In this document: positions 16,684 through 25,699 of the stretch, in pieces | Layout: every line of letters starts with the position of its first letter | How positions within the stretch are numbered: the first letter of the stretch is position 1 | Assembly (NCBI RefSeq): GCF_900184895.1 | Contig: NZ_FXZK01000008.1 | Span: 92,457-156,456 of the forward strand | From: Flavimaricola marinus | Lineage (GTDB): Bacteria; Pseudomonadota; Alphaproteobacteria; Rhodobacterales; Rhodobacteraceae | Direction of reading: 5' to 3' | Length of the DNA stretch: 64,000 bases | The notes under the pieces: generated by a model | What the model was told of the DNA's origin: nothing | Databases searched by the model: none | Seen by the model: only the letters and a program-made list of their open reading frames with translations | Position numbers and translations under genes: made by a program

Positions 16684-17571
16684 ATGAACAGTACACTCGA
16701 CATCTACACACAGCATTTCGGATTGACCGAGCGCCCCTTCTCACTGGTGCCCGATCCCGATTTCCTGTTCTGGTCGAGGCTGCACACGCGGGCCTATTCG
16801 ATGCTGGAATACGGCATCCTGACCCGGGCGCCGATCACGCTGATCACCGGCGAGGTGGGAGCGGGCAAGACCACGCTGCTGCATCACCTGCTCCGGTCGG
16901 TCTCCGACGACGTTCAGGTCGGGCTGGTGGCCAATGCCCATGGCGACAGGGGCGAACTGCTGCGCTGGGTGCTGATGTCGCTGTCGCAGGATGCGCCGCT
17001 CAACGCGGGCTATGTCGATCTCTTCGCGCAGTTTCAGGACTATCTGATCGCGCAATATGCCGAAGGGCGGCGGGTCATCCTGATCTTTGACGAGGCTCAG
17101 AACCTGAGCCTGGAGTCGCTCGAAGAGCTGCGGATGTTCACCAACATCAATTCCAACAAGGACGAGCTGTTGCAGCTGATCCTCGTGGGGCAGCCGGAAC
17201 TGCGGCGCCATGTGCAGCGGCCGGAGCTGCGGCAGTTCGCGCAGCGGGTCTCGTCGAGCTATCATATCGACGCGATGTCGCAGGACATGGTGCGGGACTA
17301 TATCGCCCACCGGCTCAAGGTGGCGGGGGCAGATCGTCCGATCTTCGACAAGGACGCCTGCAATCTGGTGCACCGGGCGGCGGCCGGGGTGCCGAGGCTG
17401 GTCAACCAGCTGTGCGATCTGGCAATGGTCTATGCCTTCACGATGGACGAACAGACGGTCAGATGTGCTACCGTGCAGCAAGTCCTTGATGAAGGTGCAT
17501 TCTTCGCCGGGGGCATGGACACCGAGCTCCCGCTTTATCTGGGAAGTGATACGAGGCGGACCGCACCTTGA
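16684..17571 (+). CDS. ExeA-like AAA ATPase, exosortase/EPS locus type
   Basis: A 295-residue ATPase of the general-secretion ExeA/TniB-like family. The family N-terminus HFGLTERPFSLVPDPDF is present, Walker A is GEVGAGKTT (Lys62) and Walker B is VILIFDEAQ (Asp136, Glu137). It matches the ATPase subfamily regularly found in PEP-CTERM loci beside Wzz-like and kinase genes. Its role there is unproven but presumably concerns assembly or export. ATG 16684 is chosen because the conserved region starts at once; ATG 16678 or a start at 16600 are alternatives. Its stop overlaps the start of the next gene (TTGA). Confidence 0.88.
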   Translation: MNSTLDIYTQHFGLTERPFSLVPDPDFLFWSRLHTRAYSMLEYGILTRAPITLITGEVGAGKTTLLHHLLRSVSDDVQVGLVANAHGDRGELLRWVLMSLSQDAPLNAGYVDLFAQFQDYLIAQYAEGRRVILIFDEAQNLSLESLEELRMFTNINSNKDELLQLILVGQPELRRHVQRPELRQFAQRVSSSYHIDAMSQDMVRDYIAHRLKVAGADRPIFDKDACNLVHRAAAGVPRLVNQLCDLAMVYAFTMDEQTVRCATVQQVLDEGAFFAGGMDTELPLYLGSDTRRTAP

Positions 17572-19139
17572 CGATTGATTTCCGGTTTTACCTGTCGCTG
17601 TTCTTTCGACGGATATTCTACTTCCTGATCTTTCTGGCGCTGTTCTCGGCGGCGGGGGTGGCGCTGGCGATCATGCTGCCGCCGGTCTACCGGGCCGAGG
17701 CCATTCTGATCGTCGAAAGCCAGCAGATCCCGTCGGATCTGGCGGAATCCACGGTGCGGGTCGAGACGACCGAACAGCTGCAGATCATCCAGCAGCGGAT
17801 CCTGACCCGGGACCGGCTGCTCGACATGGCCAACAGGCTTGGGATCTATGCCGACCGGCAGTCCGACCTGTCGCGGCGGCTGTCGGCCGACGAGATCATC
17901 GACGACCTGCGCGAACGGATCGCGATCATCACCACGGGCGGCACCCGAAGCGGGCAGGTGCAGGCCACGATCGTGCGGGTCGGCTTCGAGGCGCCGACGG
18001 CGCAGATGTCGGCGGCGGTGACCAACGAGATCGTCACCATGATCCTGCAGGAAAACGTCGCGATCCGGACGAATGTCGCCGGGCAGACGTTGGAATTCTT
18101 CACCGAGGAAGTCGCAAAGCTCGATCAGGAACTGGCCGAACTGGGGGCGCGGATCCTCGCCTTTCAGGAGGAAAACCTCGACGCGCTGCCCGACAGCCTC
18201 GATTTCCGGCGCAGCCAGCAGGCGGCGGCCCAGGAACGGCTGGTCCAGCTCGAACGCGAAGAGGCGACCCTGATCGACCGGCGCGCCCGGCTGGTGTCGC
18301 TTTATGAATCGACCGGGCAGGTGCCCGCCTCCAGTCAGGCGCCCGAGTCCCGAACCGTCGAAGAGCGGCAGCTTCAGGCGCTCAAGGACGAGTTGTCGCG
18401 GGCCACGGCCGTGCTGTCGCCCACCAACCCCCGGGTCCGGGTGCTGACGGCGCAGATCGAGGCGCTCGAAGAGACGGTCGCGGCGCAGGCCGGTGCCAGG
18501 GATGCGGCGGATTCCGAGAACCAGGGGCTGTCGCTCTACGAGATCCAGCTGGCCGATCTGGACGGGCAACTGGATTTCATCGCGGCGCAGAAACAGCAGA
18601 TCGACGAGACGATGGCCGCCCTGCAGGCCTCGATCGAGGCGACGCCGGGCAATGCGATCATTCTCGACGGGCTGGAGCGGGACTATGCCAACATCCGGTC
18701 GCAATACGATCAGGCGGTGGCCAATCAGGCCCGGGCCGTCACCGGCGACACGCTCGAAGCACTGGCCAAGGGGCAGCGGATCACGGTGATCGAACAGGCC
18801 ATCGCGCCGCGCGAACCCGAAAGCCCGAACCGGCCGCTGCTGGCCGCGGGCGGCGTCGCGCTTGGGATCATGGCGGGTCTCGCGGTGATCGTGCTGCTGG
18901 AACTGCTCAACTCGTCGGTGCGCCGGCCGGCGGACCTGATCAACGGATTGGGGGTCATGCCGCTGGGAACGATTCCGCTCATTCGCACCAGGGCGGAAGG
19001 GATCCGGCGCCGGCTGATCCTGCTGGCTGCCTTTGCCATTGCGCTCGGGGTGGTGCCGTGGGCGCTGTGGTATGTGCACACGAAAATCACGCCGCTCGAC
19101 ATCCTGATCAATCAGATCCTCAGTCGTCTGCCGATATGA
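17568..19139 (+). CDS. Wzz-like polysaccharide chain-length determinant
   Basis: A 523-residue inner-membrane co-polymerase without a kinase domain. It has an N-terminal membrane helix (about residues 16-36, then LPPVYRAEAILIVESQQIP), a long periplasmic coiled-coil region (residues 150-400), and a C-terminal helix followed by a further hydrophobic segment near residues 480-500. It should set polymer length together with the downstream tyrosine kinase. The start is TTG at 17568, overlapping the ATPase stop. The extra C-terminal hydrophobic segment is also seen in exosortase-locus members. Confidence 0.9.
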   Translation: MTIDFRFYLSLFFRRIFYFLIFLALFSAAGVALAIMLPPVYRAEAILIVESQQIPSDLAESTVRVETTEQLQIIQQRILTRDRLLDMANRLGIYADRQSDLSRRLSADEIIDDLRERIAIITTGGTRSGQVQATIVRVGFEAPTAQMSAAVTNEIVTMILQENVAIRTNVAGQTLEFFTEEVAKLDQELAELGARILAFQEENLDALPDSLDFRRSQQAAAQERLVQLEREEATLIDRRARLVSLYESTGQVPASSQAPESRTVEERQLQALKDELSRATAVLSPTNPRVRVLTAQIEALEETVAAQAGARDAADSENQGLSLYEIQLADLDGQLDFIAAQKQQIDETMAALQASIEATPGNAIILDGLERDYANIRSQYDQAVANQARAVTGDTLEALAKGQRITVIEQAIAPREPESPNRPLLAAGGVALGIMAGLAVIVLLELLNSSVRRPADLINGLGVMPLGTIPLIRTRAEGIRRRLILLAAFAIALGVVPWALWYVHTKITPLDILINQILSRLPI

Positions 19140-19174
19140 CTCTGCGCACCATCCGAACATCGAAGGAACGCTGA

Positions 19175-20113
19175 ATGGAAAAAATCCAGCACGCCATCGC
19201 CAAGGCTCGCGAGATCCGCGAGGCGCAACTGCAGGGCAAAGCGGGCGCCGTTCCGACAACTCCGGCCCCGGGAGGGCCCGCGGGATCGGAGCGCGTGGCC
19301 ACGGCCCCGGCTGCGAATACCGTGCCGACACCGGCCGCGACCGCCGCGCCCACGACGGCCGCATGGGCGGCCGGCACGGCAGAGGCGACGCCGGATCTGG
19401 AGCAGCGCTGGCTGGCCCTGCCCGAGATCCAGATCTCGGACCGGCGGCTGCGGCGCAGCCGGATCCTGACCAGCATGGGCGGCAAGGATTCCGCCGAATT
19501 CGACATGATCCGCACCCGGATCGTGCAGGCGCAGCGGGCCAACGGCTGGCGGACCATCGCGATCACATCCGCCAATCCGAGCAGCGGCAAGAGCACGCTG
19601 GTGCTGAACCTCGCGTTCAGCTTTGCCCGGCATCCCGAACACCGCACCCTCATCGCCGAGGTCGATCTGCGGCGGCCGTCCCTGGCCAAGACGCTGGGGG
19701 TGCGGCAGGGCTACAACTTCGCCTCCGTCCTCGGCGGCAGCAGCGCCTTCGAGGACAACAGCTTCCGGATCGGCAAGAACCTGATCTTCTCGACCAACGA
19801 GAAACCGTCGCGCAACTCGTCCGAGCTGTTGCAAAGCGAGCAGGCCACCTCCGCGCTGCAGACGATCGCCGAGCGCTACGCGCCGACGGTGACGCTGTTC
19901 GACATGCCGCCGATGCTGGTGGGAGATGATGCGATTTCGTTCCTGCCCAAGGTCGACGCGGCGATCCTCGTCGTCGAGGCCGAGCACACGACCAGAAAGC
20001 AGATCGACCTTTGCGAACGCGAGATCGCCGATCAGACCAATGTCATGGGGATCGTTCTGAACAAATGCCGCTATATCGATCGGGATCAGAACTACGGCTA
20101 CGACTACTACTGA
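19175..20113 (+). CDS. Bacterial tyrosine (BY) kinase, CpsD/CapB-like
   Basis: A 312-residue cytosolic autokinase that partners the Wzz-like protein. Walker A is SANPSSGKST with Lys139, Walker A' is AEVDLRRPS with Asp164, and Walker B is TLFDMPP. The C-terminus is a tyrosine cluster (NYGYDYY) for autophosphorylation. Residues 20-75 are an Ala/Pro/Thr-rich linker after a short amphipathic N-terminal helix. AAGGA precedes the ATG by 8 bases. It is co-transcribed with the ATPase and Wzz-like genes and followed by an intrinsic terminator. Phosphorylation of the tail probably regulates polymerisation. Confidence 0.92.
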   Translation: MEKIQHAIAKAREIREAQLQGKAGAVPTTPAPGGPAGSERVATAPAANTVPTPAATAAPTTAAWAAGTAEATPDLEQRWLALPEIQISDRRLRRSRILTSMGGKDSAEFDMIRTRIVQAQRANGWRTIAITSANPSSGKSTLVLNLAFSFARHPEHRTLIAEVDLRRPSLAKTLGVRQGYNFASVLGGSSAFEDNSFRIGKNLIFSTNEKPSRNSSELLQSEQATSALQTIAERYAPTVTLFDMPPMLVGDDAISFLPKVDAAILVVEAEHTTRKQIDLCEREIADQTNVMGIVLNKCRYIDRDQNYGYDYY

Positions 20114-20202
20114 GCGTCAGTCGACGACGCCGCACTTGCCGACGCATGGGCCGACGCGCGACCGACGGGGCCACAGGCAGGCATCACATCCAGGCGAAGG
20201 AC

Positions 20203-20236
20203 AAAAAAATGGGCCGGTAGAACCAGCCCATTTTTA
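20203..20236. terminator. Bidirectional intrinsic terminator
   Basis: An A-run, ATGGGC-N-GGT, a short loop, ACC-N-GCCCAT and a T-run form a hairpin between the convergent kinase gene and the VPIPA-CTERM gene. Both flanks have the U-tract needed for termination in either direction. Confidence 0.75.
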
Positions 20237-20283
20237 TTCTGTCATTGCCGTCCCGTGTGAGGGGGCCGGGACCGCAGATGCGA

Positions 20284-20817
20284 TCAGGCGGCGGCCTTGC
20301 GGCGGCGCATCGCGCCGGCAGCGCCAAGCGCAGTCAGCAGAAGCAGACCCGCGGCCGGGATCGGAACAAGAGCGGCCTGGATCGAGAAGTCGATGTTTGC
20401 AGCGTCGCTCGGGAACGACGGCGGCAGGTCGAACACGGTGCCATAGGTGATGGTCAGCGTGACGGTATCGCCGGCGGCCACGAAGAAGTTGGTGTTGGCG
20501 CCCATCGACTCGCCCTCGGCCACGTCAGCCGAGAATGTGCCGAAGTCCAACTCAACGCCATCGGTAAAGGCGGCGAGGTTCTGCTCCACGCTGAACCCAA
20601 AGAACGTCACGGCCGCAGTCGACGCATCATTGTTGGTAAAGGTATAGGTCAGCGTCCCGCCAGCGGTGCCGACGCCGAAATCCTCATCGAACGAATAGGA
20701 ATCCGCGAGAAGATCGTAGTTGGTGCCGCTGTCGCCACTCGTAATCGTCGCGGCATGGGCGGTGATTGGTGCCAGGGCCAGAGCGGCGCCTGCAAGAGCA
20801 TATTTAAAAGAATTCAT
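20284..20817 (-). CDS. VPxPA-CTERM sorting domain protein (VPIPA variant)
   Basis: A 177-residue exported protein with a signal peptide to about residue 22 (TAHA) and a beta-rich passenger with several TLTYTF/TVTLTITYG-like strands and no cysteines. The sorting signal begins at residue 151 as VPIPAAG, with Ile instead of Leu at the third position, followed by a Leu-rich helix and RRRKAAA. ATG 20817 has GGGGGAAG upstream; the longer frame is rejected. It stands next to the Wzz/kinase operon, about 11 kb from xrtD. The candidate promoter upstream is well placed. Likely an XrtD substrate of unknown function. Confidence 0.83.
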   Translation of the reverse strand: MNSFKYALAGAALALAPITAHAATITSGDSGTNYDLLADSYSFDEDFGVGTAGGTLTYTFTNNDASTAAVTFFGFSVEQNLAAFTDGVELDFGTFSADVAEGESMGANTNFFVAAGDTVTLTITYGTVFDLPPSFPSDAANIDFSIQAALVPIPAAGLLLLTALGAAGAMRRRKAAA

Positions 20818-20879
20818 TGGAACTTCCCCCACAAAAAAACACGGTCGCGCAACGAAACAAGTCGCTTCCATCATCCCCG

Positions 20880-20908
20880 TTATTAACACTTTCCTCGGCG
20901 TCACTCAA
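20880..20908 (-). promoter_or_regulatory. Candidate sigma-70-type promoter of the VPIPA gene
   Basis: On the minus strand, TTGAGT (20908-20903) and TAATAA (20885-20880) are spaced by 17 bases, 62 bases upstream of the ATG at 20817. Four of six bases match the consensus at each element. Confidence 0.5.
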
Positions 20909-21282
20909 CTTTTTACCACATGAAGGCCTTGAAATGGCCATGATCGCACAACGGTGGGTTGTATCGAGCCGAAACAAGCACCCCTGTTGCGGGCGATTGT
21001 CGCGGTTTTCGCAACAATCGCATGATTTTCCCCCTTTTGCCCGCTGTCGGGTCGGGGCAGCGGCGCGGCGGTGATTTTCGGGCGTCGACCTGATTCGCAG
21101 CCGGGCGCGACGGTCGGCGGAGTGCCATGAATTGGCCCCGTATTGGCTCTTATGCGAGACCATTTCTGTGCTACGACCCGGTCTGAGCCCCCGGCCGGAC
21201 CCATACCACCGGCCCATACCACGGACCCATACCACCGACTGGCCCGACAGGACCCGAACCGACAAGACAGGACGCCGCAGTG
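20909..21282. other. Intergenic region with tandem repeat
   Basis: No gene supported; small open frames on both strands have no Shine-Dalgarno or family resemblance. The region holds upstream sequence for the VPIPA gene and, close to the glycosyltransferase start, a three-copy 13-base repeat (21200-21238). Confidence 0.5.
21200..21238 (+). repeat. Three-copy 13-base direct repeat
   Basis: CCCATACCACCGG, CCCATACCACGGA and CCCATACCACCGA follow one another without gaps and end 44 bases before the glycosyltransferase start. Location suggests either binding iterons or simple slippage. Confidence 0.6.
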
Positions 21283-22227
21283 ATGCCCGCAGCAAAGCCC
21301 GCCAAAGCCCGACCCGATGCCGTGGACCCGGTGCGGTTCTCCGTGGTGATCCCGCATCTGAACCAGCCGGACGCCCTCGAACGGTGCCTGTCCTCGCTGA
21401 TGAGCGGGGCACGGACGCCCGACGAGGTGCTCGTCGTCGACAATGGCTCGACGCAGCTGCCGCAGGCGATCTGCGACGCCTACCCGCAGGTCCGGCTGCT
21501 GCAGGAACCCACCCCCGGCCCCGGCCCGGCCCGCAATCTGGGGGTCGCCCATGCCGACATGCCGGTGCTGGCCTTCATCGATGCCGACTGCCTGGCCGAT
21601 CCCGACTGGCTGGCGGCGGCGGCGCGACACATGGCCGACCCCTCCGCGCAGATCCTCGGCGGCGACGTGCGCATCGCCTATGACGATCCGGATCACCTGA
21701 CCGTGCTCGAGGCCTACGAGAGCATCTACGCCTACCGGATGGACCGCTACATCGCCCGCGAAGGGTTCACCGGGACCGGCAATCTGGTGGTGCGGCGGGC
21801 GGTCATGGAGGCGGTCGGCCCCTTCGGCGGGCTCGACGTGGCCGAGGATCGCGATTGGGGCCAGCGGGCGACCGGGCAGGGCCATGTGATCCGCTATGCC
21901 GGCGACATGAAGGTCTATCACCCGGCCCGCAAGAGCTTTGCCGAGCTGCGCCAGAAATGGGACCGGCATCTGGCGCATGATTACATCCTCGCCCGGCAGA
22001 GCGGGGCGGGGCGGGTGAAATGGGCGATCAAGACATTGGCGATGGGACTGTCGCCCCTGGGTGAAATCCCCCGGGTTCTGGGCTCGGACCGGGTCTCCGG
22101 CCTATCCGCAAGACTGGCGGCCTTGGCAGGGCTCGCCCGGATCCGGCTCTACCGGGCGGGACGCATGGCGTGGCTCTTCGCCGGCGGCGACCCCGAACAC
22201 TTGGCCGGGCGGTGGAACCGGTCATGA
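21283..22227 (+). CDS. Glycosyltransferase family 2
   Basis: A 314-residue GT-A fold glycosyltransferase. The start of the fold is FSVVIPHLNQPDALERC, VVDNGS binds nucleotide, FIDADC is the metal-binding DxD, and VAEDRDWGQRA is the acceptor/base region. It is cytosolic, with a weakly hydrophobic C-terminal region around residues 250-290. ATG 21283 is preceded by an in-phase GTG at 21280; AGGA lies 7-10 bases upstream of either. It follows a tandem repeat and precedes the flippase. Donor and acceptor sugars are unknown. Confidence 0.9.
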   Translation: MPAAKPAKARPDAVDPVRFSVVIPHLNQPDALERCLSSLMSGARTPDEVLVVDNGSTQLPQAICDAYPQVRLLQEPTPGPGPARNLGVAHADMPVLAFIDADCLADPDWLAAAARHMADPSAQILGGDVRIAYDDPDHLTVLEAYESIYAYRMDRYIAREGFTGTGNLVVRRAVMEAVGPFGGLDVAEDRDWGQRATGQGHVIRYAGDMKVYHPARKSFAELRQKWDRHLAHDYILARQSGAGRVKWAIKTLAMGLSPLGEIPRVLGSDRVSGLSARLAALAGLARIRLYRAGRMAWLFAGGDPEHLAGRWNRS

Positions 22228-22393
22228 CAATGCCCAACTGTGGCCCGAAAACAGGTCTACTGTGTGCCGCTTACGCAGGATGGGACGCCGGGCCGATGAT
22301 CACCTTGACCGGACATCGGCAAACCGAAAGAAGGTCAGGATGCCGTCTCTGGCCGTGAAGAAATAGACGCAGACCTTAGGAGTGCACATTTCA

Positions 22394-23815
22394 ATGGCCC
22401 GCATAGCGCTGCTGATCCTGTCTGGCAATGCGGCGACGTCGTTCTTTCTTCTGGTGCGCAACCTTCTGATCGCCCGTCTGATCTCGGTCGAGGATTACGG
22501 GATCGGGGCGACCTTTGCGGTCGCTATGGCGATCGTCGAAATGGCCTCGTTTCTGGGCTTGCAACAGCAGATCATACAGGACCGGGATGGCAACGACCCG
22601 AGGTTTCAGGCGGCCTTGCAGGGCTTTCAGCTGCTGCGTGGCGTGATCGCCGCGATCGTCATGTTCCTGATGGCGGACTGGATTGCGGCATTCCTGGGGA
22701 TTCCGGAAGTGGCCTGGGCCTATCAACTCATGGCCGTGGTGCCGCTTCTGAACGGCCTCCAGCATTTCGATATCCACCGGCTGAACCGTGAGATGCGGTT
22801 CATGCCGCTGCTGCTGACCGGGCTGCTGCCGGCGGTTCTGTCGGTGGTCGCGGTCTGGCCACTCTACCTCTGGTTCGGCGATTATCGGGTGACGCTTTAT
22901 GCGTTGATCTTCTTCATCGCCGTTTCCGTTGCGACATCCCATCTGATGGCGCAACGGCCCTACCAGATCGCCTTTGACAGGGCGGTCATCCGACGCTCCC
23001 TGTCATTCGGCTGGCCGCTTCTCGTGAACGGCTTTCTGCTGTTTCTGGTGTTTCAGGGCGACAAGATGATCGTCGGGCGGGAACTGGGAATGGAGACGCT
23101 GGCAATCTTTGCGATGGGAATGACACTGGCGCTCTCGCCCGCCCTAATCATCTCAAAAAGTGCCCAGAACTTCTTTCTGCCGCAACTGTCACAATCGGAT
23201 ATCAGCGCCGCACAGTTCCAACAGCGGGGGATCCTCGCTGTCGAGACTGTTCTGGCGATGACGCTGGCCTTTGTGCTCGGCATGGCTTTGCTGGGACCTG
23301 CCGTCGTGCATCTGTTGCTGGGGGAAAGCTATGCGGAACTGGCCACCCTTTTGATCTGGTTTGCCATCGTGCAAGGCCTGCGGATCTTCAAGGTCGGACC
23401 ACAGACCATTGCCATGGCCCTGGGCCACACCCGCAATGATATGTATGCCAATATCGCCCGGATACTGGTGTTTCCCGCGGCCTGGTATTGGGCCGTTGTG
23501 TCGGGGGACCTGCTCATCTTGTTGGGGATCGCGCTGTTGGGTGAGGCTCTGGCTCTGATCGTCGCGCTCTACCTGCTGCAACGGCGCTGCCAATTTCCGG
23601 TACGGCTGATCCGGCGCCCGATGATTGGGTCTGTCCTGGCATTGGTGGTCGCGGGCCTTTTGGCAGGCCTTCCCGCACTGAACCCGCAAGTGCCTATCGC
23701 AGGACCGCTGCTGGCTCTTATCGGCGCCGTGGTGATTTGCGCCATTACGTATATAGCACTCCCAACATTGCGCGCGCTCTTGCTGAAACGCAGGCAAGGG
23801 CCAACCGTTCAATGA
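22394..23815 (+). CDS. Oligosaccharide flippase, Wzx-like
   Basis: A 473-residue polytopic inner-membrane protein with about 12-14 hydrophobic segments. The N-terminus resembles the polysaccharide-biosynthesis flippase family (LLVRNLLIARLISVEDYGIG). It should move lipid-linked repeat units to the periplasm. AGGAG sits 11 bases before ATG 22394; a GTG four codons earlier is less likely because it overlaps that signal. It begins the lower-GC gene block that runs to the beta-helix gene. The next gene starts 187 bases downstream. Confidence 0.9.
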   Translation: MARIALLILSGNAATSFFLLVRNLLIARLISVEDYGIGATFAVAMAIVEMASFLGLQQQIIQDRDGNDPRFQAALQGFQLLRGVIAAIVMFLMADWIAAFLGIPEVAWAYQLMAVVPLLNGLQHFDIHRLNREMRFMPLLLTGLLPAVLSVVAVWPLYLWFGDYRVTLYALIFFIAVSVATSHLMAQRPYQIAFDRAVIRRSLSFGWPLLVNGFLLFLVFQGDKMIVGRELGMETLAIFAMGMTLALSPALIISKSAQNFFLPQLSQSDISAAQFQQRGILAVETVLAMTLAFVLGMALLGPAVVHLLLGESYAELATLLIWFAIVQGLRIFKVGPQTIAMALGHTRNDMYANIARILVFPAAWYWAVVSGDLLILLGIALLGEALALIVALYLLQRRCQFPVRLIRRPMIGSVLALVVAGLLAGLPALNPQVPIAGPLLALIGAVVICAITYIALPTLRALLLKRRQGPTVQ

Positions 23816-24002
23816 CGACGACCGAACAGAATGAGCAGGAACAGTTCTGTCACAGCAAGCCTTCAACCTCCGAGGGGATTTCCAGACCCCGTCAAATGCC
23901 GGAAACACTTGATCCGTCAGCCAGACGAGGGGATGTTACCCGCAATCGGCGCACCACGTGGAGGCAGTCGGCTCAAACCACGCGCATCCAGAGGCTTTCC
24001 CT

Positions 24003-24998
24003 ATGATCGGTGTGATTATCGTAACCTTTCAGTCGGCGGATGTGATCGCCGCCTGCCTTGAAAGCCTGCGCACAAGCACCCAGCCCGACCTGCATGTCGT
24101 TGTCTGCGACAATGCCTCCGACGATGGGACACTCGAGGTTATCCGCAACTGGGCAGATGCCAACAACGTGGCCCTTGCAGAGCTTTCGCCCGACGGACCG
24201 CCTGTGTCTACCGGGTTCTCGATCCTGAGCACCGGTGGCAATCTGGGCTTCGCCGGGGCGGTGAACGCCGGGCTGAAACGCCTTTTGGCGGTGCCCGACC
24301 TTGATCTGTTCTGGGTTCTCAACCCCGACAGCGAAGCGTTGCCCGACACTGCCAGCGCCTTTGCTCGCAAGGCGCGCGAGGCCGGGCCCTTTGCCCTTAT
24401 GGGTGGGCGGATCAGATACCATGAGGCGCCCGGACATATCCAATCTGACGGCGGCGTCGTGTTCCCCTGGTCGGGTATCTGCAAGAATCTCAACAGTGGT
24501 CTCTTGCCTGAGAGCGCCGTTCTCCCGGACGCCGAAACGCTGGACTTCATCTCCGGTGCAAGCCTTGTCGCCTCGCGGCGCTTTGTCGAGCAAGCAGGCC
24601 TGATGGTGGAAGATTACTTTCTGTATTATGAAGAGGTCGACTGGGCGGCGCGGCGCGGAGATCTGCCGTTGATCTTGTGCCCAGAGGCGGAAGTGCTGCA
24701 TCACGGTGGTACCACCATCGGCACGGGCGCGATGAACAGAAGGCCCTCGCCGTTCGCGAATTACTTCAACTACCGCAACAGGATGCGGTTCGTGCGCCGG
24801 TTCCGGCCGCTGGCCCTGCCAACGACATGGTTTTTGTCGATGCTGCGGGTCGCCAAATTGATGTTGCTTGGGGCGATGGACGAAGCGGCTGCCGCCGCCC
24901 GAGGGCTGAACGGTTTGCCGCCACCCGCCGCAGTCCGCGACAGGATCGCGCCGGGTGATCGGTTCCGGGCCTTTGGAACAGGCAAGAGGCCATCATGA
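24003..24998 (+). CDS. Glycosyltransferase family 2 (rhamnosyl-type)
   Basis: A 331-residue glycosyltransferase. It starts IGVIIVTFQSADVI and has VVCDNASDD, the family motif GGNLGFAGAVNAGL, and NPDSEALP in place of a classic DxD. The YFLYYEEVDWAAR block near residue 200 is typical of rhamnosyl- and other GT2 enzymes of this branch. ATG 24003 has AGAGG about 8 bases upstream, and the family N-terminus begins there; 15 further upstream codons are rejected. The stop overlaps the deacetylase start (ATGA), so translation is coupled. Confidence 0.92.
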   Translation: MIGVIIVTFQSADVIAACLESLRTSTQPDLHVVVCDNASDDGTLEVIRNWADANNVALAELSPDGPPVSTGFSILSTGGNLGFAGAVNAGLKRLLAVPDLDLFWVLNPDSEALPDTASAFARKAREAGPFALMGGRIRYHEAPGHIQSDGGVVFPWSGICKNLNSGLLPESAVLPDAETLDFISGASLVASRRFVEQAGLMVEDYFLYYEEVDWAARRGDLPLILCPEAEVLHHGGTTIGTGAMNRRPSPFANYFNYRNRMRFVRRFRPLALPTTWFLSMLRVAKLMLLGAMDEAAAAARGLNGLPPPAAVRDRIAPGDRFRAFGTGKRPS

Positions 24999-25675
24999 GC
25001 AGCCCCCTGTGCATCCTCAATTTCCATGGCATTGGCACGCCCCATGCCAATGTGGCAGAAGACGAGGCCCGCTATTGGGTCAGCCGCGATCAATTTCTGG
25101 CCATGCTGGACCGCATCAAGCTGTTGTCCAGCCGTGGCACACAGATCAAGATCACCTTTGACGACGGCAATCTGTCGGACCTGGAAATCGCCTGTCCCGC
25201 TCTGCAAGATCGCAATTTGGTGGGGCATTTCTTTGTGCTGACAGGGCGTCTGGACGATCCGGCCTATCTGTCCGCAGGTCAGGTCCGGGACCTGCTGGCC
25301 AAAGGCATGGAGATCGGTCTCCACGGGCAGGATCACGTCGATTGGCGCAAGGCAGACGCTCCCCAGCTGCAGACCGAAACGATCACGGCTCGCGACACTC
25401 TGAGCCGGATCACAGGCCGCCCGGTCGAGACGGTTGCGATCCCCTTCGGTGCCTACAATGCGCGCGTCATAAAACACCTCAAGGCATCCGGCTTCAAAGA
25501 GATATACACCAGCGATGGCGGGCATGCCGCGCAGAACCAACCGCTGCGGCACCGCACCTCGGTCCGCTCGGATATGGATGTCAGCCGGATCGACGCCATC
25601 GTCGCGGACAGCGCGCCCGCAAGGGCCAAGATCAAGCGCACCGTCAAGAGTTGGCTCAAATCGAATGTCATCTGA
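24995..25675 (+). CDS. Polysaccharide deacetylase (NodB homology)
   Basis: A 226-residue enzyme with carbohydrate esterase 4 motifs: NFHGIG near the start, TFDDGN with the catalytic Asp and metal Asp, HGQDH as the metal-binding HxxxH, and PFGAYN as motif 3. No signal peptide is seen, so it may act on a cytosolic lipid-linked intermediate, removing an N- or O-acetyl group. It overlaps the upstream GT2 gene by four bases and is followed 24 bases later by a methyltransferase. Confidence 0.88.
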   Translation: MSSPLCILNFHGIGTPHANVAEDEARYWVSRDQFLAMLDRIKLLSSRGTQIKITFDDGNLSDLEIACPALQDRNLVGHFFVLTGRLDDPAYLSAGQVRDLLAKGMEIGLHGQDHVDWRKADAPQLQTETITARDTLSRITGRPVETVAIPFGAYNARVIKHLKASGFKEIYTSDGGHAAQNQPLRHRTSVRSDMDVSRIDAIVADSAPARAKIKRTVKSWLKSNVI

Positions 25676-25699
25676 GGCCGCCCGACCGGAGAAAACAGC